Source: Planctomycetaceae bacterium (GTDB lineage: Bacteria; Planctomycetota; Planctomycetia; Planctomycetales; Planctomycetaceae). From it: a DNA stretch of 64,000 bases. The notes beneath the pieces were generated by a model. It ran no database searches and was not told the DNA's origin. It worked only from the letters and a program-made list of their open reading frames with translations. Where the stretch lies: positions 1-64,000 of the forward strand of contig JACCRE010000240.1 in assembly GCA_013813775.1 (NCBI GenBank). Direction: 5' to 3'. Below, in pieces: positions 1 to 9,730 of the stretch (position 1 is its first letter; every line of letters begins with the position of its first letter). The translations under genes and the position numbers were made by a program.

Positions 1-2
1 CG

Positions 3-80
3 CTGAAGGTCGGCATCAAGAACAAACGCCTCACCGCCGGCCGGGACCAAGCCTACCTCGAACAAGTCCTGCTGGGATAA
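3..80 (+). CDS. C-terminal end of an unrecognised protein (partial)
   Basis: An open frame enters from the left edge and ends at TAA 78-80, giving 25 residues ending KRLTAGRDQAYLEQVLLG. The codons are GC-rich like the chromosome core, unlike the retron gene that follows. The piece is too short to assign to a family. It marks the left boundary of the retron locus. It could also be a chance open frame. Confidence 0.35.
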   Translation: MKVGIKNKRLTAGRDQAYLEQVLLG

Positions 81-266
81 CGCGTTAACGTGCAATCGCC
101 CTGGTTGTTGATCCTGCAACCTGATTCTCACGGTATCCGGATTTACGCCGGACCACGCCTTGCATCATTACGTCCGTCCGATTGACTCAGCATCTATGAG
201 TCTATGAGGCGATCATGATGGCGATAAGGTAGATCGTGGGCTCCGGCGATCATCACCGAAGGTGAC
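81..266 (+). ncRNA. candidate retron msr-msd region upstream of the RT-TIR gene
   Basis: Retron non-coding RNAs normally lie just upstream of the reverse transcriptase. This 186-bp gap has several dyads: TCCGG 136-140 with CCGGA 148-152 (extendable by GG 132-133/CC 153-154), GATCG 232-236 with CGATC 247-251, and TCACC 253-257 with GGTGA 261-265. The last hairpin contains the likely ribosome site AAGG (259-262). Direct repeats are also present: TCTATGAG in tandem at 193-200 and 201-208, and GGCGATCAT at 208-216 and 245-253. I could not place the priming guanosine or a convincing a1/a2 pair, so boundaries and identity are inferred from position and structure only. Confidence 0.35.
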
Positions 267-1736
267 ATGTCTTCCACGGCAGTTCCGGATCTAACTCGTC
301 TAGGAGGAGTAGCCGATGTGGCATCACTTCTTGACGTATCTTCACGGCAACTGAATTATCTTCTGTACGTACGTGGTGAATCAGAGCGGTATATCGCGTT
401 TTCGATCCCGAAGCGTCGTGGCGGTATCCGCCAGATTCTTGCACCTCACGACGACCTCCGTCACGTGCAACATCGCTTGGCGGAAGTTCTCAATTCACTA
501 TATGCACCGCCTGATGTGGCGCATGGATTTGTCGCCGGCCGGAGCATTCTGAGCAACGCTGACGCGCACGTGCGACGCCGTCATGTACTGAATGTTGATC
601 TCGAAGGTTTTTTTCCAAGTATCAACTTTGGCCGCGTTAGGGGCATGCTGCTCAGCCCCCCGTACAGCCTAACGGCTCAAGCGGCAACCGTTTTTGCTCA
701 AATATGCTGCCACAACAACGAGCTGCCGCAGGGCGCGCCAACTTCACCAGTCGTGTCAAATATGATATGCCGTCGGCTTGACCGGCAGCTCTCTCGGCTC
801 GCGGGTAATCATGGATGTGGTTACACCCGCTACGTAGATGACCTGACGTTCTCGCGGCGGACCGGAGCTTTTCCACCGCAGCTCGCGCGGTGGGGCGAAT
901 CACGCCGTTGCATCGTCAGTGACGAGCTACGTTGCATGATCGAAGAGAATGGATTCTCGATCAATCCGCGCAAGACTTGGCTTTTCTCGCGATGCCACCG
1001 CCAAGAGGTGACGGGCCTGACGGTGAATACAAAAAGGAACGTACCGAGAAAGTATGTCCGTCAAATACGCGCGATGATTCATGCTTGGTCTCGATATGGC
1101 ATCGAGCGAGCTGGTCAAGTACATGCTGCCGAATTCTATCGGCGTCAAGGTCGGCAAGGTGATGTTCCACCATTCGCACTGATCGTTCGCGGGAAGCTTG
1201 AGTTCCTGAGGTCCGTTAAGGGCACAACGGACCCGGTCTACAAAAATCTTCAGTCTCAACTTGTGCGACTGGACCCCGCCTATTTGCAGGTCATGTTGCG
1301 GGAGAATGCGATGTTAAACCGAAGAGATGTTTTCATCTCGCACGCAAGTGAAGACAAAGATGTAATTGCACGGCCGCTAGCAGAGGAATTGATACGGCTT
1401 GGACTGACGGTGTGGTTCGATGAATACGAGATCAGCATTGGCGACAGCCTCCGACAGAAGATCGATGACGGGCTGTCGCAATCCGCGTTCGGTGTCGTCG
1501 TACTGTCGCACTCATTCTTTGCAAAACGATGGACAAGGCGAGAATTGGACGGCCTCACGGCTCAAGAAGATGCGACCAACAGGAATCGGATTCTGCCCGT
1601 ATGGCACGAGATCACGCACGCTGAGGTGTCAAAACATAGTCCGACCTTGGCCGGGGTCCGCGCTGCGCGGACGTCTGATCAAACGGTACAGCAGATAGCT
1701 CATGAAATAGCCGAAGTTATCCGTAACGCTTCATGA
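267..1736 (+). CDS. retron reverse transcriptase fused to C-terminal TIR domain
   Basis: A 489-aa protein. Residues about 40-320 are a retron-type reverse transcriptase: the retron-specific NAxxH motif (NADAH 97-101), motif A (NVDLEGFF 109-116), LPQGAPTSPVVSN (153-165), catalytic YVDD (189-192) and the retron VTG motif (248-250). Residues about 353-489 are a TIR domain with FISHASEDK (356-364), WFDEYEI, and a conserved Glu at about 426 in the WTRRELDGL helix, the position used for NAD cleavage in TIR NADases. Fusion of RT and effector in one chain is known among retrons. Such systems make msDNA from an upstream RNA and act in antiphage defence by abortive infection; that role is inferred here. 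No second effector gene is adjacent. Codon use is more AT-rich than its neighbours, which suggests horizontal gain. The ATG follows AAGG at 259-262. Confidence 0.93.
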   Translation: MSSTAVPDLTRLGGVADVASLLDVSSRQLNYLLYVRGESERYIAFSIPKRRGGIRQILAPHDDLRHVQHRLAEVLNSLYAPPDVAHGFVAGRSILSNADAHVRRRHVLNVDLEGFFPSINFGRVRGMLLSPPYSLTAQAATVFAQICCHNNELPQGAPTSPVVSNMICRRLDRQLSRLAGNHGCGYTRYVDDLTFSRRTGAFPPQLARWGESRRCIVSDELRCMIEENGFSINPRKTWLFSRCHRQEVTGLTVNTKRNVPRKYVRQIRAMIHAWSRYGIERAGQVHAAEFYRRQGRQGDVPPFALIVRGKLEFLRSVKGTTDPVYKNLQSQLVRLDPAYLQVMLRENAMLNRRDVFISHASEDKDVIARPLAEELIRLGLTVWFDEYEISIGDSLRQKIDDGLSQSAFGVVVLSHSFFAKRWTRRELDGLTAQEDATNRNRILPVWHEITHAEVSKHSPTLAGVRAARTSDQTVQQIAHEIAEVIRNAS

Positions 1737-1843
1737 CCAGTTCAGTCTTGCAGCTCTTCACCCACACGTCCTAAAACACGGCGGTTTTCACCCGGCCACA
1801 GGTGCGCCCAACGCTCCTGTCGGCCACAACCGGCGTGTGCAGC

Positions 1844-2872
1844 ATGGCGACTGGTTCGCTTCCTTCTTTTCAGGCTCCTCGGCCGCGTGTGCGTCCCGCA
1901 ATGCCGTGGACGCGGCGGGCACAGCTTGTCGCGAAGTATGAGATTGACCGTCTGCGGCGGGCGAATCCGCTGGCGGGGGTGCGTCTGACGCCGGGGCAAC
2001 TTGGGTTGCGACCGCCGTTGTTCAAGCTCCGGCATCACGCGCCGCGGCCGTTTCATGTTCCCGGGCGATATTACCGCATCGACTCGCCGCACGACGGGCC
2101 GACGATTTCGATCGTCACGCCGAGCTACAACCAAGCTCGATTCCTGGGTCGCACGATCGACAGCATCCTCTCACAGGGCTACGCGAAGCTCGAATACTTC
2201 GTGCAGGACGGGGGCAGCAACGACGGCTCGGCCGACGTGCTGAAGAGCTACGGCGATCGTTTCGGCTGGGTCTCGCAACGCGACAAAGGGCAGGCCGATG
2301 CCATTCGCACCGGCTTCGCCCGCATCAACGGCGACGTGATGGGCTGGTTGAACTCCGACGACATGCTGCTGCCGGGAACGCTCAACTACGTCGGCCGCTA
2401 CTTCGCGGAGCACCCCGAAGTCGATGTCATTTACGGCCACCGCGTGCTCATCGACCAGGACGACAATGAGATCGGCCGCTGGGTCGTGCCGCCGCATAAC
2501 AGCGAGACTTTGCGGTGGGTCGATACGATCCCGCAGGAAACGATGTTCTGGCGACGCAGGCTCTATGACAAAGTCGGCGGCGTCGATGCCTCGTTCCAGT
2601 TCGCGATGGACTGGGATCTGATCCTACGGTTCATCGAAGCGGACGCGAAATTCGTGCGCGTGCCGCGTTTCCTGGGTGCCTTTCGCGTCCATCAGGATCA
2701 GAAAACGCTCGCCCGTGCCGCGGATCTCGGCCTGCCCGAGATCAAGAAGCTGCGTCAGCGGACTCTGGGACGCGTGCCGACGAAGCCGCAGATCGCGCGG
2801 CATCTCTCCGGCTATCTCGCGCAGCACCTGGTGCTGCACGCAGGGTATCGATTGGGGCTTGTGCGGTATTGA
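1844..2872 (+). CDS. family 2 glycosyltransferase
   Basis: A 342-aa cytoplasmic GT-A fold glycosyltransferase. The GT2 core begins at PTISIVTPSYNQ, followed by VQDGGSNDGS (nucleotide binding), GWLNSDD (DxD-like metal site) and the acceptor/catalytic region MDWDLILR. It likely adds a sugar to the surface polysaccharide made by the cluster to its right. The ATG at 1844 was chosen; a GTG at 1802 and an ATG at 1901 are in the same frame, and the first conserved residues come well after all three. It follows the retron gene after about 107 bp and converges on the acetyltransferase gene. Donor and acceptor cannot be read from sequence. Confidence 0.88.
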   Translation: MATGSLPSFQAPRPRVRPAMPWTRRAQLVAKYEIDRLRRANPLAGVRLTPGQLGLRPPLFKLRHHAPRPFHVPGRYYRIDSPHDGPTISIVTPSYNQARFLGRTIDSILSQGYAKLEYFVQDGGSNDGSADVLKSYGDRFGWVSQRDKGQADAIRTGFARINGDVMGWLNSDDMLLPGTLNYVGRYFAEHPEVDVIYGHRVLIDQDDNEIGRWVVPPHNSETLRWVDTIPQETMFWRRRLYDKVGGVDASFQFAMDWDLILRFIEADAKFVRVPRFLGAFRVHQDQKTLARAADLGLPEIKKLRQRTLGRVPTKPQIARHLSGYLAQHLVLHAGYRLGLVRY

Positions 2873-2980
2873 GATTCCGATTCGCGAATCTTGTTCCCCT
2901 CTCCCTCGCAGCAGATTGCAGTTTGGAGCCGAATCCACATCAGCAGTACGGCTTGAAGAGATTGATCGGGAGACGAATCC

Positions 2981-3121
2981 GGCCCCCTTCTCCCTCGGGA
3001 GAAGGGTCGGGGATGAGGGGCGTGCTGCCGCGCCGCTTGTCGCTTGCAACCGTTCGATGCAGGAAGCATCAAGGTGGCGTCCACCTGCGCCCCTCACCCC
3101 CCTCTCCCCAAGGAGAGGAGA
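2981..3121. repeat. paired inverted G/C-tract element, copy 1
   Basis: The left end holds CCCTTCTCCCTCGGGAGAAG followed by GGTCGGGGATGAGGGG. The right end (3089-3121) carries the inverted form CCCCTCACCCCCCTCTCCCC then AAGGAGAGG. Each end folds as a hairpin and the two ends are inverted relative to each other. The centre contains GTCGCTTGCAACC, the complement of the core seen in the other copies, and GTCCACCTGCG next to the right end. It lies between the convergent ends of the GT2 and acetyltransferase genes. Confidence 0.75.
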
Positions 3122-3150
3122 GTCAAGCGAAGAGAGATGTATCAGAAGCA

Positions 3151-3627
3151 TCACGCCGCGAGGCGAATGTGGCCCACAAGCTGCGGGCCTTCTTCGCCTT
3201 CGAAGACGTAGCCCAGCGACTCGTAGAGCTTCTTCGCCGGCTCGTTGTCGCGGTAGACCTTCAGGCGAACTTTCTCGGCTCCGCGGACGGCCGCCGCCGC
3301 GTGCAGGTGGAGCATCATCAGGCGTCCGAGCGAGCGGCCGCGGAATGACGGGCTGATCGCGATGCCCAAACTCGGGATCGCGAAGCCGGCTTCCCAGCCG
3401 CGGAGCATGCCGTAGCCTGCGACGCGATCGCCCACGACCATCGCCGCATAGATGTCGGCGCCTTCGTAGTTGCAGAGCCGAGCGGCTTCTTCCGCCGTGA
3501 AGGGATGCGGATGGAATTTCCGATCGTCGCCCGCGGCGTGAATCTCCGCAAACAGCTCGGCGAGCCCCGACGTCAGCATGGGCCTGAGCCGGACAATCTC
3601 GAGTGCGGTGTCATTGTGGCCGGCCAT
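3151..3627 (-). CDS. GNAT-family N-acetyltransferase
   Basis: 158 aa. The acetyl-CoA binding signature SPSFRGRSLGRLMM is followed by LKVYRDNEPAKKLYESLGYVFEG, the typical end of a GNAT domain. The frame is open upstream to 3867, but that stretch translates the inverted-repeat element at 3740-3897, so the ATG at 3627 (MAGHNDTALEIVRLR) was taken. It lies at the far end of the polysaccharide gene group on the same strand as the DegT aminotransferase. N-acetylation of an amino sugar is one possible role; a general small-molecule acetyltransferase is equally possible. Confidence 0.85.
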   Translation of the reverse strand: MAGHNDTALEIVRLRPMLTSGLAELFAEIHAAGDDRKFHPHPFTAEEAARLCNYEGADIYAAMVVGDRVAGYGMLRGWEAGFAIPSLGIAISPSFRGRSLGRLMMLHLHAAAAVRGAEKVRLKVYRDNEPAKKLYESLGYVFEGEEGPQLVGHIRLAA

Positions 3628-3739
3628 GCGAGCATCGCTCCGGGGTTCAAAGGTCTCGAACGAACGAAATCTAATGATGCGCACGAATCGCTGCGAGATC
3701 AAAAGGTGTGTCACTGCTCTGAAGCGGTTCACGGGTCCA

Positions 3740-3897
3740 GTCCCCCTCTCCTTGGGGAGAGGGGTCAGGGGTGAGGGGACGCCTTGCCGCTTGATCCGTG
3801 TGTATGGTGACGACGACCGCCTCGCGAACGGACGCAAGCGACATGGTACGTCCACCTCGCCCCTCATCCCCGGCCCCCCTCCCGAGGGAGAGGGGAG
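3740..3897. repeat. paired inverted G/C-tract element, copy 2
   Basis: The left end is TCCCCCTCTCCTTGGGGAGA followed by GGGGTCAGGGGTGAGGGG. The right end is the inverted CCCCTCATCCCCGGCCCCCC followed by TCCCGAGGGAGAGGGG. The centre holds GGACGCAAGCGACATGGTAC and CGTCCACCT. It occupies most of the 395-bp gap 3628-4022 between the aminotransferase and acetyltransferase genes. The rest of the gap shows nothing gene-like. Confidence 0.78.
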
Positions 3898-4022
3898 TGC
3901 TGTCAGAGCCTCTTAGGCCCCGCCACCCACGACTTTCGAGAGGCCGGTCCACCTACAATGCAAGCAGCCATGTGAGTGCAGGGCTCACATGGCTGCGAAT
4001 GTTCAACAGGTTCCACTCGGCA

Positions 4023-5168
4023 TCACGCGGCGACTTTGACACGCGACTCGCGACGCACTTCCTCGTGAATTGCCTCGCAGATCACGTCGAGATCGGCGGC
4101 AGCGAGACCCGTGTAGGTCGGCAGGTTGAGGCCGCAACGGCTGGCCGATTCGGAGTTCGGCAGGGATTGCCCGCGATCGTACATCGGCAGCTTGTGCATC
4201 GGCACGAAGAACGGGCGGTTCTCGACGCCGTGGACCGCTCGCAGGCGGGCTCCCACGCGATCACGCACGCCGGCTCCGCCGGCGACGGTGATGCTGAAGA
4301 GCCAGTGCACGTTGTGATAGCCTTCCGGCTCGACCGGCAGGGCGATCAGCCCTTCGTCGGCAAGCGGCTTCAGGGCTTCCGCATAGTGAGCGGCGATGCG
4401 GCGGCGTTCGCCGAGATGCAGGTCGGCCTTTTCCACCTGGCCGAGGCCGATCGCAGCGGCCACGTTCGTCATGCGATAGTTGTAGCCGATGATGGGATGC
4501 CAGTAGCGGCGATTCAGGTCCATGCCCTGCCCGCGCAGCATTCGTGCGAAAGTTCGCTTTTGCGAATCGCGAACGAAGACCATGCCCCCTTCGCCCGTCG
4601 AGATGATCTTGTTGCCGAAGAAGCTGAAACTCGAGGCGTCGCCGAACGAGCCGACGCACTGGCCGTCGATTTTCGCTCCGAAACCCTGGGCACAGTCTTC
4701 GATGCACCAGGCGCCGCGCTCTTCGCACAGCTCGGTGATCTCTTTCATCGGGGCGGGAAGCCCATAGAGATGCACGGCGATCACGCCGGCGGTGCTCGGC
4801 GTCCAGACGGCTTCGAGCGATTCGCGGGTGATGTTCCAAGTTTCGGGATCGCAGTCGGCGAAGACCGGATTGGCACCGCAGTAGGCGACGGCGTTCGCCG
4901 AGGCGACGAAGGTGAGCGACGGAACGATCACGTCCTGTCCGGGGCGAAGTCCCAGCGCCAAGCAGGCCAGGTGAATCGCGACGGTGCCGTTGCAGACCGA
5001 CAGGCCTTCTTCGATGCCGAGGTAGTCGGAGACGGCGCTCTCGAACCGTCCGATATACGGCCCCGTGCTGGAAATCCACTCGGAGTCGATGGCGTCGCAA
5101 ACGTAATCGCGTTCGCGGCCGGCGAGCACCGGGCGGGATACCGGGAACCGCAAGGGGGCCTCAGACAT
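4023..5168 (-). CDS. DegT/DnrJ/EryC1/StrS aminotransferase (perosamine synthetase-like)
   Basis: 381 aa, full family length. PLP-dependent sugar aminotransferase of the DegT group: WISSTGPYIGRFE near the N-terminus, SNGTVAIHLA-type cofactor pocket (CNGTVAIHLA), PSLTFVASANAV, EDCAQ, and the Schiff-base lysine at about K187 in SFFGNKIISTGEGG. Such enzymes transfer an amino group from glutamate to a keto sugar nucleotide. Because GDP-mannose 4,6-dehydratase is in the same cluster, GDP-4-keto-6-deoxymannose to GDP-perosamine is the most likely reaction; this is inferred from context. The start overlaps the end of the upstream GT4 gene by 8 bp, so the two are probably translationally coupled. Confidence 0.9.
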   Translation of the reverse strand: MSEAPLRFPVSRPVLAGRERDYVCDAIDSEWISSTGPYIGRFESAVSDYLGIEEGLSVCNGTVAIHLACLALGLRPGQDVIVPSLTFVASANAVAYCGANPVFADCDPETWNITRESLEAVWTPSTAGVIAVHLYGLPAPMKEITELCEERGAWCIEDCAQGFGAKIDGQCVGSFGDASSFSFFGNKIISTGEGGMVFVRDSQKRTFARMLRGQGMDLNRRYWHPIIGYNYRMTNVAAAIGLGQVEKADLHLGERRRIAAHYAEALKPLADEGLIALPVEPEGYHNVHWLFSITVAGGAGVRDRVGARLRAVHGVENRPFFVPMHKLPMYDRGQSLPNSESASRCGLNLPTYTGLAAADLDVICEAIHEEVRRESRVKVAA

Positions 5169-6432
5169 CCGCGTCTCTCCCTATGATGCTTGCGTACAGA
5201 TCTCGCATTCGAGACGCGTACGTCTGCAGACTATGTTCGCGGGCCGCCCGCGTCCGTCCTCGTTCGGCGTGTTCGCGCCGGTCGGTCGGATCGTCCAGCC
5301 ACCGCAGCATCTTCTCGGCAATGCTTTCGGGTGAATGCGGGTCGAACAACAACCCGGCCCCCTCGTCCATCAGCTCCGGCAGCGACGTGATCGCCGAACA
5401 CATCGCCGCCACGCCCAGCGTTTGCGCCTCGATCACCGGATAGCTCGACGACTCGAACAGCGAAGACATCACGCAAAACTGCGAAGCCTTGTAGACGCCG
5501 CCGAGGTGAGCCGTCGGAATGTAATCGAGAAATAAAACGTGGTCGCGAACGTCGAAACGATCGAGCGCCTGCTCGACCGCATCTCGGCCGCTATGTTTTC
5601 GGCATCCGGCACACACCAGCTTCAGGTCGTGGCGCAAAGACCTCGACCGGACGATTGCCAGTGCTTCAAAAAGCCGCGCATGGTTCTTGTGCGGCCAGAA
5701 GGCGGCCGGGTAGAACGCGAACATCTCGGGCAACCGGTATCGTTCGCGCGCGGTCTCGGTCGAGAAGCGATGCGCTCCGTCGATGATTTCGGGATCGCAG
5801 GCCACTGGGATCGTGTGAACCTTCGCATCCGACACATCGAGATGCGCCAGAATATCGCCTCGCGTGAAGTCGGACGACGCCACGATCGCCGCGGCTCGTT
5901 GCGCCGATTCGTCGTATCGCTGATGGCGCAGCGTCAATTCGGCCGTCGAAAAGTTTTCGGGAAAGTGCAGGTGTTGCAGGTCGTGCAGGTTCAGCACGCC
6001 AGGCGACTCGAACGTCCCGTCGGCGAACATCTGCACGGGGCAGTGCAGCAGGTCGAGTTCGAGCTCTTCCTCGACGATTCGGAACGGGACCGATGGAAGC
6101 GGCGGCGTTGCCGGGCCGCCGATGAGCTTCCGGCTCATCCACCGTTTCGCACGAACCCCAAGGGAATCGTAGACGGTGGGCAGTTCCCGAATCCTGACAC
6201 CAGGCAGATCGCGCCGAAGGGCCGCGGCCTGGCTGTCGCGAGCGATGACGAGCGGCGTGGTCGCTTCCGGAGACTGCTGTAACGCGCGGACGAGCGTGCG
6301 GAAGTAAACTTCAACGCCGCCGGAGACTCCGAACACGATTTGGGTGGCGTCGACGCCGACACGCAGCGCAACGCGGCGACGGCTCTCCTGGAGCGTTCGC
6401 GTGTGCGGTCGTGTCTGCAGAACCGTCGTCAC
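5161..6432 (-). CDS. family 4 glycosyltransferase
   Basis: 423 aa with the GT-B fold of GT4 enzymes. The N-terminal domain starts at VGVDATQIVFGVSGGVEVYFR (glycine-rich acceptor loop). The C-terminal domain has FYPAAFWPHKNHARLFEALA and the donor-binding region SSLFESSSYPVIEAQTLGVAAMCSAITSLPEL, including the family E-x7-E-like site. It is a mannosyl/rhamnosyl-type transferase in sequence style, but donor and acceptor are unknown. It lies in the minus-strand run gmd, fcl, GT4, DegT, with 52 bp to fcl and an 8-bp overlap with the aminotransferase gene. Expected to act on the cytoplasmic face during glycan assembly. Confidence 0.9.
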   Translation of the reverse strand: MTTVLQTRPHTRTLQESRRRVALRVGVDATQIVFGVSGGVEVYFRTLVRALQQSPEATTPLVIARDSQAAALRRDLPGVRIRELPTVYDSLGVRAKRWMSRKLIGGPATPPLPSVPFRIVEEELELDLLHCPVQMFADGTFESPGVLNLHDLQHLHFPENFSTAELTLRHQRYDESAQRAAAIVASSDFTRGDILAHLDVSDAKVHTIPVACDPEIIDGAHRFSTETARERYRLPEMFAFYPAAFWPHKNHARLFEALAIVRSRSLRHDLKLVCAGCRKHSGRDAVEQALDRFDVRDHVLFLDYIPTAHLGGVYKASQFCVMSSLFESSSYPVIEAQTLGVAAMCSAITSLPELMDEGAGLLFDPHSPESIAEKMLRWLDDPTDRREHAERGRTRAAREHSLQTYASRMRDLYASIIGRDADV

Positions 6433-6484
6433 AAGTCTTCCTCAAAGTGCCGCGACGCCATTCGAAGTGCGAATACGGCTTCTT

Positions 6485-7432
6485 CTACGCCGCACGTGAA
6501 GCGATGTGTGATTCGTACCAGGCCACCGTCCGCCTCACGCCGTCTTCGAATCCGATCTTCGCGCGCCAACCGAGCATCTGTTCGGCACGGGCCGTGTCGA
6601 GGCAGCGGCGAGGCTGACCATCGGGCTTGGAGCCGTCCCACACGATCTGGCCCTCGAAGCCGGTCTCGCGAGCGATCAGCTCGACGAGATCCTTGATGCG
6701 GATTTCGCGACCGGTGCCAAGGTTGATCGGCGTGGGTTCATCCATGCGCTCGGCGGCGGCGAGAATGCCGTCCGCGGCGTCATCGACGTACAGGAACTCG
6801 CGCGAGGCGGCACCCGTGCCCCAGCCGACGATCGAGGGTAATCGAGCCTCTTTGGCTTCGACGCACTTGCGAATCAGGGCCGGCACGACGTGGCTGCTGC
6901 CGGGGTCGAAGTTGTCGCCGGGGCCGTAGAGATTCACCGGCACCACGACGACGCTCTTCATGCCGTATTGCAACTTGTAGGCGTCGAGCATCACGAAGAT
7001 CGACTTTTTCGCGATGCCGTACGGGGCGTTCGTCTCTTCGGGATAGCCGTTCCAGAGGTCGTCTTCGTTGAAGGGGACCGGCGAGAACTTCGGGTAGGCG
7101 CAGACCGTGCCCACGTGCACGAACTTTTCGATGCCGCGGAGGCGCGCCTGCTCGACGAGGTGCAGGCCCATCGCCATATTGGCGTAGAAGAAGCGCCCCG
7201 GCTTTTCGCGATTGATGCCGATGCCGCCGACCTCAGCGGCGAGGTGCAGCACGATCTCCGGCTGGAAATCGTCGTACATCTTCGCGACGCCGGCTTCGGT
7301 GGTCAGATCGTATTTCGCACGGCGCGGAACCGCGATGCGGGTGCAGCCGCGCTCGGCGAGCTTCGCACACACGACCCTTCCGAGAAACCCGGCTCCGCCC
7401 GTCACCACCACGTTGCGATCGGACCAGGTCAT
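6485..7432 (-). CDS. fcl: GDP-L-fucose synthase-like epimerase/reductase
   Basis: 315 aa, extended SDR family. It has the NADP-binding TGGAGFLG near residue 12, the [17 protein letters not shown] segment characteristic of GDP-fucose synthases, the catalytic YGIAKK (YxxxK), and [24 protein letters not shown]. The enzyme converts GDP-4-keto-6-deoxy-mannose to GDP-L-fucose by epimerisation and NADPH reduction. Its substrate is the product of the upstream gmd gene, 91 bp away. With the DegT aminotransferase it would form a branch point at the same keto sugar. Full length, with conserved residues present. Confidence 0.93.
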   Translation of the reverse strand: MTWSDRNVVVTGGAGFLGRVVCAKLAERGCTRIAVPRRAKYDLTTEAGVAKMYDDFQPEIVLHLAAEVGGIGINREKPGRFFYANMAMGLHLVEQARLRGIEKFVHVGTVCAYPKFSPVPFNEDDLWNGYPEETNAPYGIAKKSIFVMLDAYKLQYGMKSVVVVPVNLYGPGDNFDPGSSHVVPALIRKCVEAKEARLPSIVGWGTGAASREFLYVDDAADGILAAAERMDEPTPINLGTGREIRIKDLVELIARETGFEGQIVWDGSKPDGQPRRCLDTARAEQMLGWRAKIGFEDGVRRTVAWYESHIASRAA

Positions 7433-7439
7433 GCGACGA

Positions 7440-7501
7440 GTGGGGAATGGGGAATAGCGAATGGGGGAACGGCGAACAGGGAGCGGGGAACAGGGACTGC
7501 C
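7440..7501. repeat. simple purine-rich repeat between gmd and fcl
   Basis: The spacer consists of variants of GGGGAATGGCGAACGG and GGAGCGGGGAACAGGG. The same kind of degenerate GA-rich tract occurs at 9617-9660, 14908-15034, 33700-33830, 51222-51290 and inside the squalene-hopene cyclase gene. No coding or regulatory signal was seen in it. Confidence 0.6.
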
Positions 7502-7523
7502 CGCTCCCCGCTTTCTCCGCTCG

Positions 7524-8585
<1,062 letters not shown>

Positions 8586-8829
8586 CTACCGGCCTCCATG
8601 CCGGCTGTAGCGGTCGTTCCGCACCGTGCTGACTGTATCGGTCGTTCGGGCGGCGAGGCTTATAGATTCTGCCGCACGTTGGGTCAACCTTCGCTGAGAG
8701 ACTTCAGTATGAAGATGATGCGTTGATGCTTCGGCGGCGGAGCATATGAGCCGTCGAGCAGGCGATCCCCACCGGGCGGTGCGACGACGTAAGAACTCTC
8801 GTGAGCCGGCTCGCTTCTATAGCGTCTGC

Positions 8830-9615
8830 TCAGGCCGCCTTGCCGACGGCGGCGCCGGCTCCGCCGGAGGCGGGCGAGTTCATGAAATCGACGTATTCGG
8901 CGATCACGTCTTTCGCGGGACCGTCGCGGCGAATCCGGCCGTGGTCGAGCCACAGAACGCGATCGGAAAGCCTTTGCAGCAAGCCGATGTCGTGGCTGAC
9001 CATCACGATCAGCCGGGCTTTTTTCATCATCTCATTGAGACGATCGGCGGCCTTTCGCTGGAAGGCGCGATCGCCGGCCGAAAAGCACTCGTCCATCAGC
9101 AGGATCTCGGGATCGATCGCGGTCGCGATCGAGAAGCCGAGGCGGACCAGCATGCCGCTGGAGTAGTAACGCACGGGCGTGTCGATGAAGTCGCCGATCT
9201 CGGCGAAGTCCACGATCGACTCCATTTTGGGTTTGAGCGACTGCGGCGTTTCGCCGAGCAGATAGCCGCGATAACGAATGTTGTCGCGGCCCGTTCCGTG
9301 CGGTTCAAAGCCGAGCGTCAGATCGAACAAGCCGCTGATCCGGCCTTCGACGGTGCGAACCCCCGCCGACGGCGGGTACACGCCCGCCAGCATCTTGAGC
9401 AACGTACTCTTGCCGGCCCCGTTATGGCCGACGATGCCGATTCGCGCACCGTCCTCGAAATGGGCGCTGATGTTGCGCAGCGAATGCACTTCCATCAACG
9501 GATTCTGACCACCGCGACCGGTGAGCCGCTGCACGACGACATCCTTCAACGGCGTGCGTCGATTGCGACGCACGCGGAAGGTCAGATCGACGTTTTCGAG
9601 CGTCAGTGAGGCCAT
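8830..9615 (-). CDS. polysaccharide ABC exporter ATP-binding protein (Wzt/TagH type)
   Basis: 261 aa. Walker A is GHNGAGKST at 63-71. The signature is the divergent YYSSGMLVRLGFSIA that marks the O-antigen/teichoic acid exporter subclass. Walker B is EILLMDECFSAGD, followed by the H-loop MVSHD. It hydrolyses ATP to drive export of lipid-linked glycan with the permease encoded just upstream (9731-10513). The C-terminal carbohydrate-binding domain found in long Wzt proteins is absent, so export is probably not coupled to recognition of a chain terminator by this subunit. The last gene of the exporter pair. Confidence 0.94.
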   Translation of the reverse strand: MASLTLENVDLTFRVRRNRRTPLKDVVVQRLTGRGGQNPLMEVHSLRNISAHFEDGARIGIVGHNGAGKSTLLKMLAGVYPPSAGVRTVEGRISGLFDLTLGFEPHGTGRDNIRYRGYLLGETPQSLKPKMESIVDFAEIGDFIDTPVRYYSSGMLVRLGFSIATAIDPEILLMDECFSAGDRAFQRKAADRLNEMMKKARLIVMVSHDIGLLQRLSDRVLWLDHGRIRRDGPAKDVIAEYVDFMNSPASGGAGAAVGKAA

Positions 9616-9730
9616 TGCAGGAGAAGTGAGGAGTGAGAATTGAGAAGCGAGAATGAATGGCTAGCGTCGTCTTTGAACGCGACAGCGTCGAAGCCAGAGA
9701 TCCTGACTTCTTCCTTATGTCTTCTCACTT

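Noticed and set aside
3798-5186. 462-aa open frame opposite the aminotransferase gene
   Set aside because: It crosses the repeat element 3740-3897 and lies over a clear DegT gene; no motif.
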